Origin: UPXZ01 sp049840795
GTDB taxonomy: Bacteria; Bacteroidota; Bacteroidia; Bacteroidales; Paludibacteraceae
Length of the DNA: 64,000 nt
Direction: 5' to 3'
Assembly (NCBI GenBank): GCA_049840795.1
Contig: JASGJK010000021.1
Coordinates: 1-64,000 of the forward strand
In this document: in pieces, positions 8,176 through 15,760 of the stretch
How the letters are laid out: each line of letters opens with the position of its first letter
Position numbering within the stretch: the stretch's first letter is position 1
Program-made: the position numbers and the translations under genes
Notes under the pieces: generated by a model
Seen by the model: only the letters and a program-made list of their open reading frames with translations
Told to the model about the DNA's origin: nothing
Database searches by the model: none

Positions 8176-8304
8176 CCCCCTAAATCCCCCGAAGGGGGAA
8201 TATTTAGGAATATCTATTGAAATAATACTTTTTTACAATGAATCAATAATCCTACAACTCTCAAACAACAGTCTTAACTCCCCCTTTAGGGAGTCGGGGG
8301 GCAG
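8175..8304. repeat. Two dispersed C-run/G-run repeats between ETF-QO and EtfBA
   Basis: CCCCCTAAATCCCCCGAAGG and the following G-run at 8175-8199, and CTCCCCCTTTAGGGAGTCGG with its G-run at 8278-8302, are two more members of the family. The second resembles the copy at 1635-1663 almost base for base. Confidence 0.7.
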
Positions 8305-8322
8305 GATTTTAATTAAACACTT

Positions 8323-10266
8323 ATGTCACTAACAATTATATCACTCATAAAACAAGTGCCGCTTCCATCCGAAATGCGTATGGGAGACGACGGATTAATG
8401 GATAGAACGAAAGCAAAATCCATTATCAACATTGACTGTCAGTTCGGTCTCGAAGCCGGATTACAAATGAAAAAACAATACCCGGATGCAAAAATGATTG
8501 TGGTTTCAATGGGACCACCGTCATTTGAAGATGCACTGAAAAAAGCCATTTCTATGGGTTATGACGAAGCATACCTTCTCTCTGACAGACGCCTCGGAGG
8601 AAGTGACACATACGCCACAGGATTGGCTATTTCTACCTTACTGAAACATCTTGGATTTTCAAAAGAAAGCAAAGAACCGTTTATCATTTTTGCCGGACGC
8701 CAGACAAGCGACGGTGACACGGCGCATGTTCCTTCGCAGGTAGCCGAAAGCATCGGCATTCCGCAGGCAACATTTGTAGAAAGTGTAAAACCGGACGGTA
8801 ACGGAAACGTGATGGCTAAACGTATCATCGAAGGTGGTTATCAAATGCTCAAACTGCCTATGCCGTGTACTATTTCACTCACCCCTACCGGTGTGCCACC
8901 ACGTAAACCTTCGTTAAGCGGAGCTATCAAAGCAAGAAATTCCCGGATAAAAGTATTTAACATCGATGACATCGGCCTCGGAACAGAAAAAATTGGTTTG
9001 AGTGGTTCACCCACTATTGTAGCCGCTGTGGCAAATATCGTAAGTGAACGTCCACCGGTTACAATGACCTCCGGACATACCGAAAAAGAATTGATAGAGC
9101 AGTTTATCACCAATTTTAAAGCCGGTGGAAACACGCTGGAAGTGAAAGAAAAAGGAGAAAAGAAAGTTTCCGAAAAACCGGATTTCCCTGTAAAAGATAT
9201 TCGTGATGGAGCGAAAGGAATTCTTACCTGGGCTGAGATTACCAATGGTAAAATTGCCAGACCATCGTTAGAATTGCTTACTCCGGCGCGCAAACTGGCT
9301 AACGAACTTGGTAACGATACGAAAATATCCACCGTTTTAATAGGTAAAAACGTAAAAGAGCTTGCTCAAACCTTGATTGAACACGGCTCGGACGAAGTAA
9401 TTTTGGTAGAAAACGATAAGTTGGAAGAATATCTGGTGTTGCCGTTTTCTGATATCATTACACAAGTTATCAAACAGCGTAATCCTGAAATAGCCCTCTT
9501 TGCAGCCACCACCGCCGGTAGAGAACTGGCACCACGTATTGGTATGCGTACCGGAAGTGGTGTTACAGCCGACTGTACCGGACTTGAAATTGGCGAATAC
9601 ATCAATCGTAAAGATAAAGTGATTATCAATCCGATTCTTCATTCACGCCGCCCTACGTATGGTGAAAGCAAATTAGCAACCATTCTGGGATTTGTATTCC
9701 CCCAAATTTCCACCGCCCGTGCCGGAACATTTGAAGTGCCGGAACGTCAGGAAGGTAAAAAAGGTATTGTCACCGCGTTTAACCCCGAATTGTCAAAAGA
9801 AGATTTTAAAGTAGAGATTGAAAAAACGGTTCGTGGCGAAGGTGGATTACAAAACTTATTTGACGCCGAGATTATTGTGGCAGGCGGTAGAGGCACAACA
9901 GGCGACGGTCTTAAACTTGTACAGCAACTTGCCGATGCGCTGAAATCGCAAGGCGTAAATGCCGAATGGGCTGCCAGCCGTGTAGTCGTTGACGAAGGAG
10001 TTGCTGAATATGCGCGACAAATCGGTCAAACAGGTAAAACCGTACGTCCTAAAGTCTATATTGCCATTGGAATCTCGGGGGCTATTCAGCACATTGCAGG
10101 GATGAAAGAATCCGGAAAAATTATCGCGATAGATCATAATCCGAAAGCGACTATTTTTCATTATGCCGATTTTGGGATAGTGGGAGAGTATCAAGACGTA
10201 GTACCTGAACTGATTGAAAAGGTGAAACAAGGATTTACTTTCGGTATTGAACCTGTCAAGAATTAA
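8323..10266 (+). CDS. Fused electron transfer flavoprotein, beta plus alpha subunits
   Basis: One 647-aa chain covering both ETF subunits. Residues 1 to about 255 are EtfB, with the typical SLIKQVPLP start, the nucleotide-binding KKAISMGYDEA segment and FAGRQTSDGDTAHV. A Lys/Glu-rich linker lies at about 265-285, and EtfA follows from about 290. The EtfA half ends in the FAD domain, with GGRGTTGDG, ISGAIQHIAGM and a closing FGIVGEYQDVVPEL. The reading frame runs straight through, so the fusion is real rather than an indel artefact. It accepts electrons from dehydrogenases and donates to the adjacent ETF-QO. A perfect stem terminator lies 20 bp after the stop. Confidence 0.93.
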   Translation: MSLTIISLIKQVPLPSEMRMGDDGLMDRTKAKSIINIDCQFGLEAGLQMKKQYPDAKMIVVSMGPPSFEDALKKAISMGYDEAYLLSDRRLGGSDTYATGLAISTLLKHLGFSKESKEPFIIFAGRQTSDGDTAHVPSQVAESIGIPQATFVESVKPDGNGNVMAKRIIEGGYQMLKLPMPCTISLTPTGVPPRKPSLSGAIKARNSRIKVFNIDDIGLGTEKIGLSGSPTIVAAVANIVSERPPVTMTSGHTEKELIEQFITNFKAGGNTLEVKEKGEKKVSEKPDFPVKDIRDGAKGILTWAEITNGKIARPSLELLTPARKLANELGNDTKISTVLIGKNVKELAQTLIEHGSDEVILVENDKLEEYLVLPFSDIITQVIKQRNPEIALFAATTAGRELAPRIGMRTGSGVTADCTGLEIGEYINRKDKVIINPILHSRRPTYGESKLATILGFVFPQISTARAGTFEVPERQEGKKGIVTAFNPELSKEDFKVEIEKTVRGEGGLQNLFDAEIIVAGGRGTTGDGLKLVQQLADALKSQGVNAEWAASRVVVDEGVAEYARQIGQTGKTVRPKVYIAIGISGAIQHIAGMKESGKIIAIDHNPKATIFHYADFGIVGEYQDVVPELIEKVKQGFTFGIEPVKN

Positions 10267-10285
10267 AAATGATTCATTCATAAAA

Positions 10286-10324
10286 CGGGCTGTTATCAAC
10301 GATTAATATTGTGAAAACAGCCCG
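10286..10324 (+). terminator. Terminator after the fused ETF gene
   Basis: CGGGCTGTT (10286-10294) pairs with AACAGCCCG (10316-10324), followed by a T-rich tail. The rest of the gap up to 10,572 shows no coding frame. Confidence 0.75.
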
Positions 10325-10572
10325 CTTTGTTATTATTTTGGTCTAATCGTTACTCGTGTAAAAGCACATCTTTTTTTTGAAGACAAAGTACTTTCTATCG
10401 ATGCTTAAGACCAAGATGACAGGGGGTTAACGCCTCTTTGTTCTTTCTTGCTTGTATTAGTTATATATGAGAGCTACGCTCCTAAGTTTCATTATTCGTC
10501 TGTAAACGTTTGTTGTTACATTGAGTGGGGCTAAGAATTTAATTCTTCTACCTCGACCAAAATAATTGAATA

Positions 10573-11310
10573 TTAAGATACTTTTTCGGCAACGTATAAA
10601 CTACAAACTCCGAGAAAAAATGTTTTGTATTTCAATGTTTTGAAACGATTTTTCTCTAAAATTGAAATCAGTGCTTTCCCTTGCGGAAAGGCTTTCACCG
10701 AATGTGTCAAGTAGGAGTATGCTTTAGGATCGTTTGCAAATGTTTTGACGGCAAACGGTATCAATGTCTTGGTGTAGAGCAGATACCCTTGTTTGATAAC
10801 CGGTGTTTGTGGCTCGCTCATTTCAAGAATCACGAGTTTTCCACCGGGTTTAAGTATGCGATGAATTTCGGTTAGACTTTGATCTAATTTCTCAAAATTA
10901 CGTATGCCGAACGAAGTGGTAGCAGTGTCAAAACTTTCATTTTCAAACGTCATTGAACTTACATCCTGCACTTGAAGACGGATGATGTCGCTCATTCCCG
11001 CATCGTCTATTTTGCTTCTGCCTATTTCCAACATTTGTTCCGAAATGTCAATTCCTACAATTATTTTCGGATGGAGAATATTTACGGCATCAATAGATAA
11101 ATCGGCTGTTCCGGCAGCAATATCCAATATGGTTTCGGGATGAAATTCGGTCAACGTTTTTAACGCTTTCTTTCGCCACACTCTTGCCAAACCAAGTGAC
11201 ATAATGTCGTTAAATTTATCATATTTTCCGGAAATACCATTGAACATCCGTCGAAGTTGAGATGTTTTTTCTTCTTCTTGATTGTAAGGCTTTACTTTAT
11301 TTATATCCAT
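10573..11310 (-). CDS. ubiE: Demethylmenaquinone methyltransferase
   Basis: SAM-dependent C-methyltransferase for the last step of menaquinone synthesis, a quinone that fits the ETF-QO nearby. It has 245 aa, the family length. UbiE signatures are FNGISGKYDKFNDIMSLGLA at the N-terminus, the SAM motif DIAAGTADLS, and SFGIRNFEKLDQSLTEIHRI followed by LKPGGKLVILEMSEP. A C-terminal YSYLTHSVKAFPQG segment is also typical. Transcribed alone, towards the ETF genes. Confidence 0.94.
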   Translation of the reverse strand: MDINKVKPYNQEEEKTSQLRRMFNGISGKYDKFNDIMSLGLARVWRKKALKTLTEFHPETILDIAAGTADLSIDAVNILHPKIIVGIDISEQMLEIGRSKIDDAGMSDIIRLQVQDVSSMTFENESFDTATTSFGIRNFEKLDQSLTEIHRILKPGGKLVILEMSEPQTPVIKQGYLLYTKTLIPFAVKTFANDPKAYSYLTHSVKAFPQGKALISILEKNRFKTLKYKTFFLGVCSLYVAEKVS

Positions 11311-11365
11311 AACTGTTAAATTTCACAAGGTTGTTGATGTAAGTTGAGTCTATTTTGGTTCAAAT

Positions 11366-11790
11366 TTAGTATTTTATATTTGAATACATCAGGTTTAATG
11401 TAAATATTTTCGATTTTAAGAGGAACCATTCTTCAATTGCTTGAAAAGGCGTTTTTACATTAAGTTCTTTTCTAAGTGAACCATGTCTTCTGTTTAGATT
11501 ATAATAGATTAGAAATCGCATTAAATCTAAATTCATTTCAACCTTAGTATTGTAATTTGTTTTTAGTATTGTGCTGTTTTTTATGGTTCCGTTTACCCTT
11601 TCCACCATTCCATTTGTTTTAGGTATGCCGGGTTTTGTGAGTCTGTGTTGAATATTGTTTTCTTTGCACTTAGAATCTAATAATGAGTATCTTGCACAAA
11701 GATTTCCTTTTTTGCTTCTGATTAATCGGTTTGTAAATTCCAATCCGTTATCCGTTATATGAGTGATTTTAAAGGGAAAAAATCTAAGTA
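11366..11790 (-). pseudogene. IS481-type transposase remnant
   Basis: Only the C-terminal part of the integrase core remains, with TDNGLEFTNRL (second catalytic Asp region), PKTNGMVERVNG (catalytic Glu) and YNLNRRHGSL. Upstream, FPFKITHI continues in the same frame, and one missing T in the run near 11,777 separates it from an EYLD segment. The first catalytic Asp and the DNA-binding part are absent. The remnant abuts a truncated nhaA, so an insertion followed by deletion is likely. Confidence 0.8.
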
Positions 11791-12197
11791 TTCATCAATA
11801 TACCTAAATCGAAAGCAATGTCGGTAACTATCGGAATACCGGTACCTGATTGTGTTGGTAATCCATAGTTGAAAAGTGAAAAAATACCGGCAGGGAACAG
11901 CATTCCGCCGATTGCTCCAAAAAACGGAAGCAAAGCATTTTTGAAGTGAGAAAGTTCGCCGATGTATATTTCTTGTTCCAATTCTAATACGATTAACAGA
12001 AAGAATATAGCCATAAGTCCATCGTTAATCCAATGTTTAATAGAATGTTAGGTGATTGATATGTGAAAGAAATCTGTATGTTTTATACCAAATGTTGAAT
12101 TTGCTATTATTAATGAAAAAATGTTGCAAATAATCAATACGAGTCCTCCTGTTTTTTCACTCTCAAAAAAATCTTTATATAATTTTATAATTTTCAT
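11791..12197 (-). pseudogene. nhaA: Truncated Na+/H+ antiporter
   Basis: Remains of NhaA, the inner-membrane antiporter exchanging Na+ for H+. The N-terminus reads from ATG at 12197 (MKIIKLYKDFFESEKTGGLV, then a membrane segment ending LIIANS). An in-frame TAA at 12050-12048 interrupts it, and after it the same frame continues with HSIKHWINDGLMAIFFLL, GGMLFPAGIF and TDIAFDLGIL, where the match ends at the IS481 remnant. About two thirds of the protein, with most transport helices, is missing. It cannot be functional; the first 49 codons plus 87 codons are what is left. Confidence 0.8.
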
Positions 12198-12408
12198 CGT
12201 AGTACTTTGTGAGAATTATGTTGATTTATAATGTGTAATCGCAAAATTACTAAAACAATAACATACAACCTATTTTGATATTTGTCTAAGTTCGTTAACA
12301 AATACTATCTATGAGTTTATTATTGCCCTTCCCTTTTTAGTGTGGAGAAGGGTAATAATTATACTCTGATATGCAGTTACTTTTGAAAAGGTATGATTAA
12401 ATTACGAT

Positions 12409-12801
12409 TTAATCCCATAAATTTTTCTTACTTAATGCGTATTTGCCACCGCCGGTAAAAACTAATACCAATGCAGCAAAGAAATACAAACCTTGTAACT
12501 CTACTGTCCATCCTCCCGTGGTAGGATTAATGCTGAAAACCTGTGATGAGTGAACCATCAATGTGGCAACGAGCATATTAAAAGCATAAACTAATGCGGC
12601 AACTCGTGTTGCATAACCTGCAAGTATAAGCAAAGGTGCAATGACTTCACCTATATACACGCCGTATGTGATAAAATACGGCAGACCTGCGCTTGTAACT
12701 ATCTGACCAATAAAATCAGAGCCGTGTGCCAATTTAGATACTCCGTGAAAGAGCATTAAAATACTCAGTGTAAGACGTAGGAGTAAAAATTCCCAAGTCA
12801 T
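12409..12801 (-). CDS. DoxX-family membrane protein
   Basis: Small integral membrane protein (130 aa) with four hydrophobic segments and the DoxX-type start LLRLTLSILMLFHGVSKL and GYATRVAALVYAFNMLVA. Family members are linked to oxidative or thiol stress and are often controlled by HxlR- or MarR-type regulators. Here it is divergent from an HxlR regulator across a 255-bp spacer, which supports such control. The biochemical role is unproven. Confidence 0.85.
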   Translation of the reverse strand: MTWEFLLLRLTLSILMLFHGVSKLAHGSDFIGQIVTSAGLPYFITYGVYIGEVIAPLLILAGYATRVAALVYAFNMLVATLMVHSSQVFSINPTTGGWTVELQGLYFFAALVLVFTGGGKYALSKKNLWD

Positions 12802-12870
12802 TGTTTTTGTTTAAAATGTTTGTGTTCATTTTCGTATAAAAGTTATTATTTATAATTCTCACAAAATAAA

Positions 12871-12936
12871 TTTGGATTGAAATGATAATTAGTATATTTT
12901 TGTATTATAGTTTCAAAAAGATTATTAGTATATTTT
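12871..12936 (+). promoter_or_regulatory. Promoter and 13-bp direct repeats between doxX and hxlR
   Basis: TTTG (12871-12874) and TATTTTTG (12895-12902) are spaced by 20 bases, a good Bacteroidota promoter reading towards hxlR. ATTAGTATATTTT occurs exactly at 12888-12900 and again at 12924-12936, 36 bp apart, the first overlapping the -7 box. These are candidate operators for the HxlR protein controlling itself and doxX. Confidence 0.5.
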
Positions 12937-13056
12937 GGATACAAAAATAAAGTATTGATTTTTAGTTTGCAATACGTTACTTTAATGAAATATAGTTACA
13001 TGTAAGTGACAATTATTGAAAATCAATTTATTAATTCCTGAAAAAAAATAAAAAAA

Positions 13057-13434
13057 ATGACAAATGACATTGAAAAATTTCACGATAAAGAGCATTGCCC
13101 CGTAAGATGTATCCTATCACGTATAGGTGATAAATGGTCGGTGTTGATTATTACATTGCTGGGCGAAGCGGGAACTTTGCGATTTGGGGAAATTAAAAAC
13201 AACCTCGGAGACATTTCTCAAAAGATGCTCACGGCTACGCTTCGGTCGCTTGAGGCAGACGGACTTATCTCTCGAAAAGCATATATGGAAATTCCACCTC
13301 GCGTAGAGTACGAACTTACCGAATTGGGGAAGAATTTACTTCCCTTATTGGTGAATTTATCGGATTGGGCTAATAAAAATATGGATAAAGTGTTGAATAA
13401 TAGAGTATTCTATGAAAAAAAATCAAACTGTTGA
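13057..13434 (+). CDS. HxlR-family transcriptional regulator
   Basis: Winged-helix repressor or activator (125 aa). The HxlR signature covers most of the chain: HCPVRCILSRIGDKWSVLII, LRFGEI, ISQKMLTATLRSLEADGLI and VEYELTELG. Cys14 lies in the CPV motif, the position that senses oxidants or electrophiles in HypR/QorR-like members; Cys18 could pair with it. It is divergent from doxX, so redox-responsive control of that gene is a fair inference. Several A residues precede the ATG instead of a Shine-Dalgarno site. Confidence 0.9.
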   Translation: MTNDIEKFHDKEHCPVRCILSRIGDKWSVLIITLLGEAGTLRFGEIKNNLGDISQKMLTATLRSLEADGLISRKAYMEIPPRVEYELTELGKNLLPLLVNLSDWANKNMDKVLNNRVFYEKKSNC

Positions 13435-13481
13435 AAGGAGTTTTTATGTTGAAAATTGTTGAAAGATAGCTTAGGAAGATT

Positions 13482-14396
13482 TCACTTAAATTCTCCGGAA
13501 TCGTATCGGTTAATTATTTCTTCATAAATAGAGTCTTCTTGCTCTTTGTGATATTCGGTTTTTAGGTCGGTACTAAATAGTTTGCCTATTGCGTACCAAA
13601 ATGTAGCGGAAAATCCACCTTTAAAGTCTTTGATAATCTGATAACCGGATTTATTGGTTTCGCGTGCAATCATTTTCAGTAATACTCTTCCTTGCGATGT
13701 GGTCATTTTTCGTATGGCACTTTCATATTGGCTGAATAATTGTTTTTCAGTTTGATTTATAAGGCGTTTTCGTTCAGCTTTGTCGAGCGTAACAGCTAAT
13801 TTTGCGTTTAGCGAATCAATAATTTGACGCGTTTTGAGTGCATAAGGATATGCGACCAAAAAATTTCGGATGGATTTATAGTTTTTTCTATAAAATTGGT
13901 ATTTTTCTAATGACGATTCATTTTTATGTTTATTGTTCTCTTTATTAACCACTTTTGCCAATTGCTGTTCTTCAATAATTTTCAAAATTTCGTTTGGTAC
14001 TATTGAATCAACAATGGACTTCTCTATTTTTATTTCTTTGATTTTGACCGGAGGTAAAGCGACTATATTATCTTCTGATTTATCGGTGATTGCTTCCGGC
14101 GGTGTTTCTTGTTCCGAAGTAACTGTTTCTTCTTTTTGTGTGTCCACTGCTTTAGAAACGGGTTGTTCCATTGTCGCTTTTGTATTATTTTCCTCTTTAT
14201 AATCGGGGAGAGGTGCAAACTCCGCTAAATCTTCAATAAGTTGGTCTAAAGGCATATCAATCTCTTGTTCATCGGTTTTTAACGGGATAACCGATGAAAA
14301 GGACATAAAACGGATATTGAGCGTTGCATAAATCGATAACACGATAAATGTGGTACTGAGCGCTGCGGTGATTTTATGTCTGTTTTCTTTTGACAT
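13482..14396 (-). CDS. Membrane-anchored DUF4294 protein, TonB-like position
   Basis: A 304-aa protein in the place usually taken by TonB, directly after ExbD. A single N-terminal membrane segment (about residues 10-30) is followed by a long acidic, Pro/Glu/Lys-rich periplasmic stretch (about 40-140) like the spacer of TonB proteins. The C-terminal 90 residues match DUF4294, a Bacteroidota family (RKMTTSQGRVLLKMIARETN, GGFSATFWYAIGKLF). No TonB C-terminal fold is apparent. A role coupling ExbB/ExbD to the envelope is inferred from architecture and operon only. Confidence 0.7.
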   Translation of the reverse strand: MSKENRHKITAALSTTFIVLSIYATLNIRFMSFSSVIPLKTDEQEIDMPLDQLIEDLAEFAPLPDYKEENNTKATMEQPVSKAVDTQKEETVTSEQETPPEAITDKSEDNIVALPPVKIKEIKIEKSIVDSIVPNEILKIIEEQQLAKVVNKENNKHKNESSLEKYQFYRKNYKSIRNFLVAYPYALKTRQIIDSLNAKLAVTLDKAERKRLINQTEKQLFSQYESAIRKMTTSQGRVLLKMIARETNKSGYQIIKDFKGGFSATFWYAIGKLFSTDLKTEYHKEQEDSIYEEIINRYDSGEFK

Positions 14397-14416
14397 GAAT
14401 TAACGGACGGTGTGAT

Positions 14417-14817
14417 TTAATTCTTTTTTTTAGTGGCAAGGGTCATTTTTACGTTGAGATTGTTGCCTATTTCGAGTACATTTACCAATTGCTGGATGGT
14501 AATACTGCTATCACATCTTAAAATGACAAAAGCATCCTTATCGCCTTTTATTTCATCGGCAAGAACGGGTTGCAAATTGCTGAACGGTACTTTTTTACTA
14601 TTGACAAAATAATTTAATTCTTTATCAATAGAGAGCGAAACCTCTTTTTATGAACTGACTGCGCGGTTTTTGCCCCCGGCAAATTAACCTTGATTATATG
14701 CGGATTCAGTAGTGTTGAAGTAATGATAAAAAACAACATTAAAAAAAACATAATGTCGTTCATCGCCGCTGTAAACACTTCAGCTCTACTTTTTTTGTTA
14801 TTTCTCAGTTTTATCAT
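14417..14817 (-). CDS. exbD: ExbD/TolR biopolymer transport protein (frameshifted by one base)
   Basis: Proton-channel partner of ExbB that powers TonB-dependent uptake. The N-terminal single TM carries the conserved Asp in AAMNDIMFFLMLFFII. After LPGAKTAQSVHKK the frame is lost in an A run near 14,643; adding one A gives EVSLSIDKELNYFVNSKKV and continues through LRCDSSITIQQLVNVLE to a TAA at 14419-14417. The repaired protein is about 133 aa, normal for ExbD. It overlaps the exbB stop by 20 bp. A sequencing error is more likely than a true mutation. Confidence 0.85.
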
Positions 14818-15523
14818 CTTCTATATCTTTCAGAAAATCAATAAATCCGATGGCGTTTCGTTCCATTTTATTAATTATTTTTCCTATTTTTACATTCAGC
14901 CAATTATAGAAAAAATAAGCGGTAATTCCAACCAACAAACCTGCTGCACTCGAAATCATTTTTACATATAATCCGGCTGAGACAGTACCGATACTAACAT
15001 CGTTAGAGATGGCAATATCTGAAAAAATCTTAATCACGCCAAGAATCGTTCCTAGAAATCCAAGCATTGGCGCAATTCCGGCAATGGCAGAAAGTATGGG
15101 TAACCCTTTTTCTAAATCAAATACTTCAAATCTTCCTTCAACTTCGATACTTTCTTCTATTTCTTTAATAGGTTTTCCTATCCTGTTTATCCCTTTTTCG
15201 ACCATTCTTCCCAAGGGCGAGTCGGTTTTTTGGCAAAGCGCTATGGCTTCCGGGATTTTTTTTTCTTCTATTAGTTGCTTTATATCTTGAATAAAATTAC
15301 CTTCTTTTCGGGTCGAATATCGGATGGTAAGAAAGCGCTCAATAAAAATATAGATGGCAACAATGAATAATATTGCCAGCGGAATCATAATAATCCCTCC
15401 TTTTTCTATGGATTGCCACAATGTTCCGGTGGCTTCAGTTGTTGGCATTTTGGGTAGCGATGTGCGTTGAGATATTGAATCGACAACGGTATTTGTAACT
15501 TGTAAAGCGATGGATAATAGCAT
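14798..15523 (-). CDS. exbB: ExbB/TolQ/MotA-type proton channel protein
   Basis: Inner-membrane channel subunit (241 aa). It has an N-terminal TM (IMIPLAILFIVAIYIFIERF) and a cytoplasmic loop with IPEAIALCQKTDSPLGRMVEKG. Two C-terminal TMs follow, including the diagnostic LPILSAIAGIAPMLGFLGTI and AGLLVGITAYFFYNWL. It is the first gene of exbB-exbD-DUF4294, all minus strand. The operon is followed by nothing else in that direction before the divergent hxlR, and a thiamin-type TonB receptor lies just upstream. Confidence 0.93.
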   Translation of the reverse strand: MLLSIALQVTNTVVDSISQRTSLPKMPTTEATGTLWQSIEKGGIIMIPLAILFIVAIYIFIERFLTIRYSTRKEGNFIQDIKQLIEEKKIPEAIALCQKTDSPLGRMVEKGINRIGKPIKEIEESIEVEGRFEVFDLEKGLPILSAIAGIAPMLGFLGTILGVIKIFSDIAISNDVSIGTVSAGLYVKMISSAAGLLVGITAYFFYNWLNVKIGKIINKMERNAIGFIDFLKDIEDDKTEK

Positions 15524-15681
15524 CTTATTTAACGATATTTTCTTATATTGACTATAAATTATATTGACTGTAATGTCTTTTTTGTATAAACGACAAAATT
15601 AATCAAAGATTCTCAGATGTACTAAAAAAATAAAAAGATAAAGCGAAAGAATACATATAAAGCGCTTTTTTAAGTAAAAAT

Positions 15682-15717
15682 AACAATGGGTCAATCACTT
15701 ACGAAAGACCCATTGTT
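15682..15717 (-). terminator. Terminator of the TonB-dependent receptor gene
   Basis: AACAATGGGTC (15682-15692) and GACCCATTGTT (15707-15717) form a perfect 11-bp stem with a 14-base loop. Read on the minus strand it is followed by a T-rich run and lies about 45 bp after the receptor stop. Confidence 0.8.
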
Positions 15718-15760
15718 GTTTGTAATTGGCTGTTTTTTATGAGATATTGACAAAAATACC

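Noticed and set aside
14614..14817. A stand-alone 67-aa truncated ExbD
   Set aside because: One base restores a normal ExbD C-terminal half to 14,417, so it is one gene with an indel.
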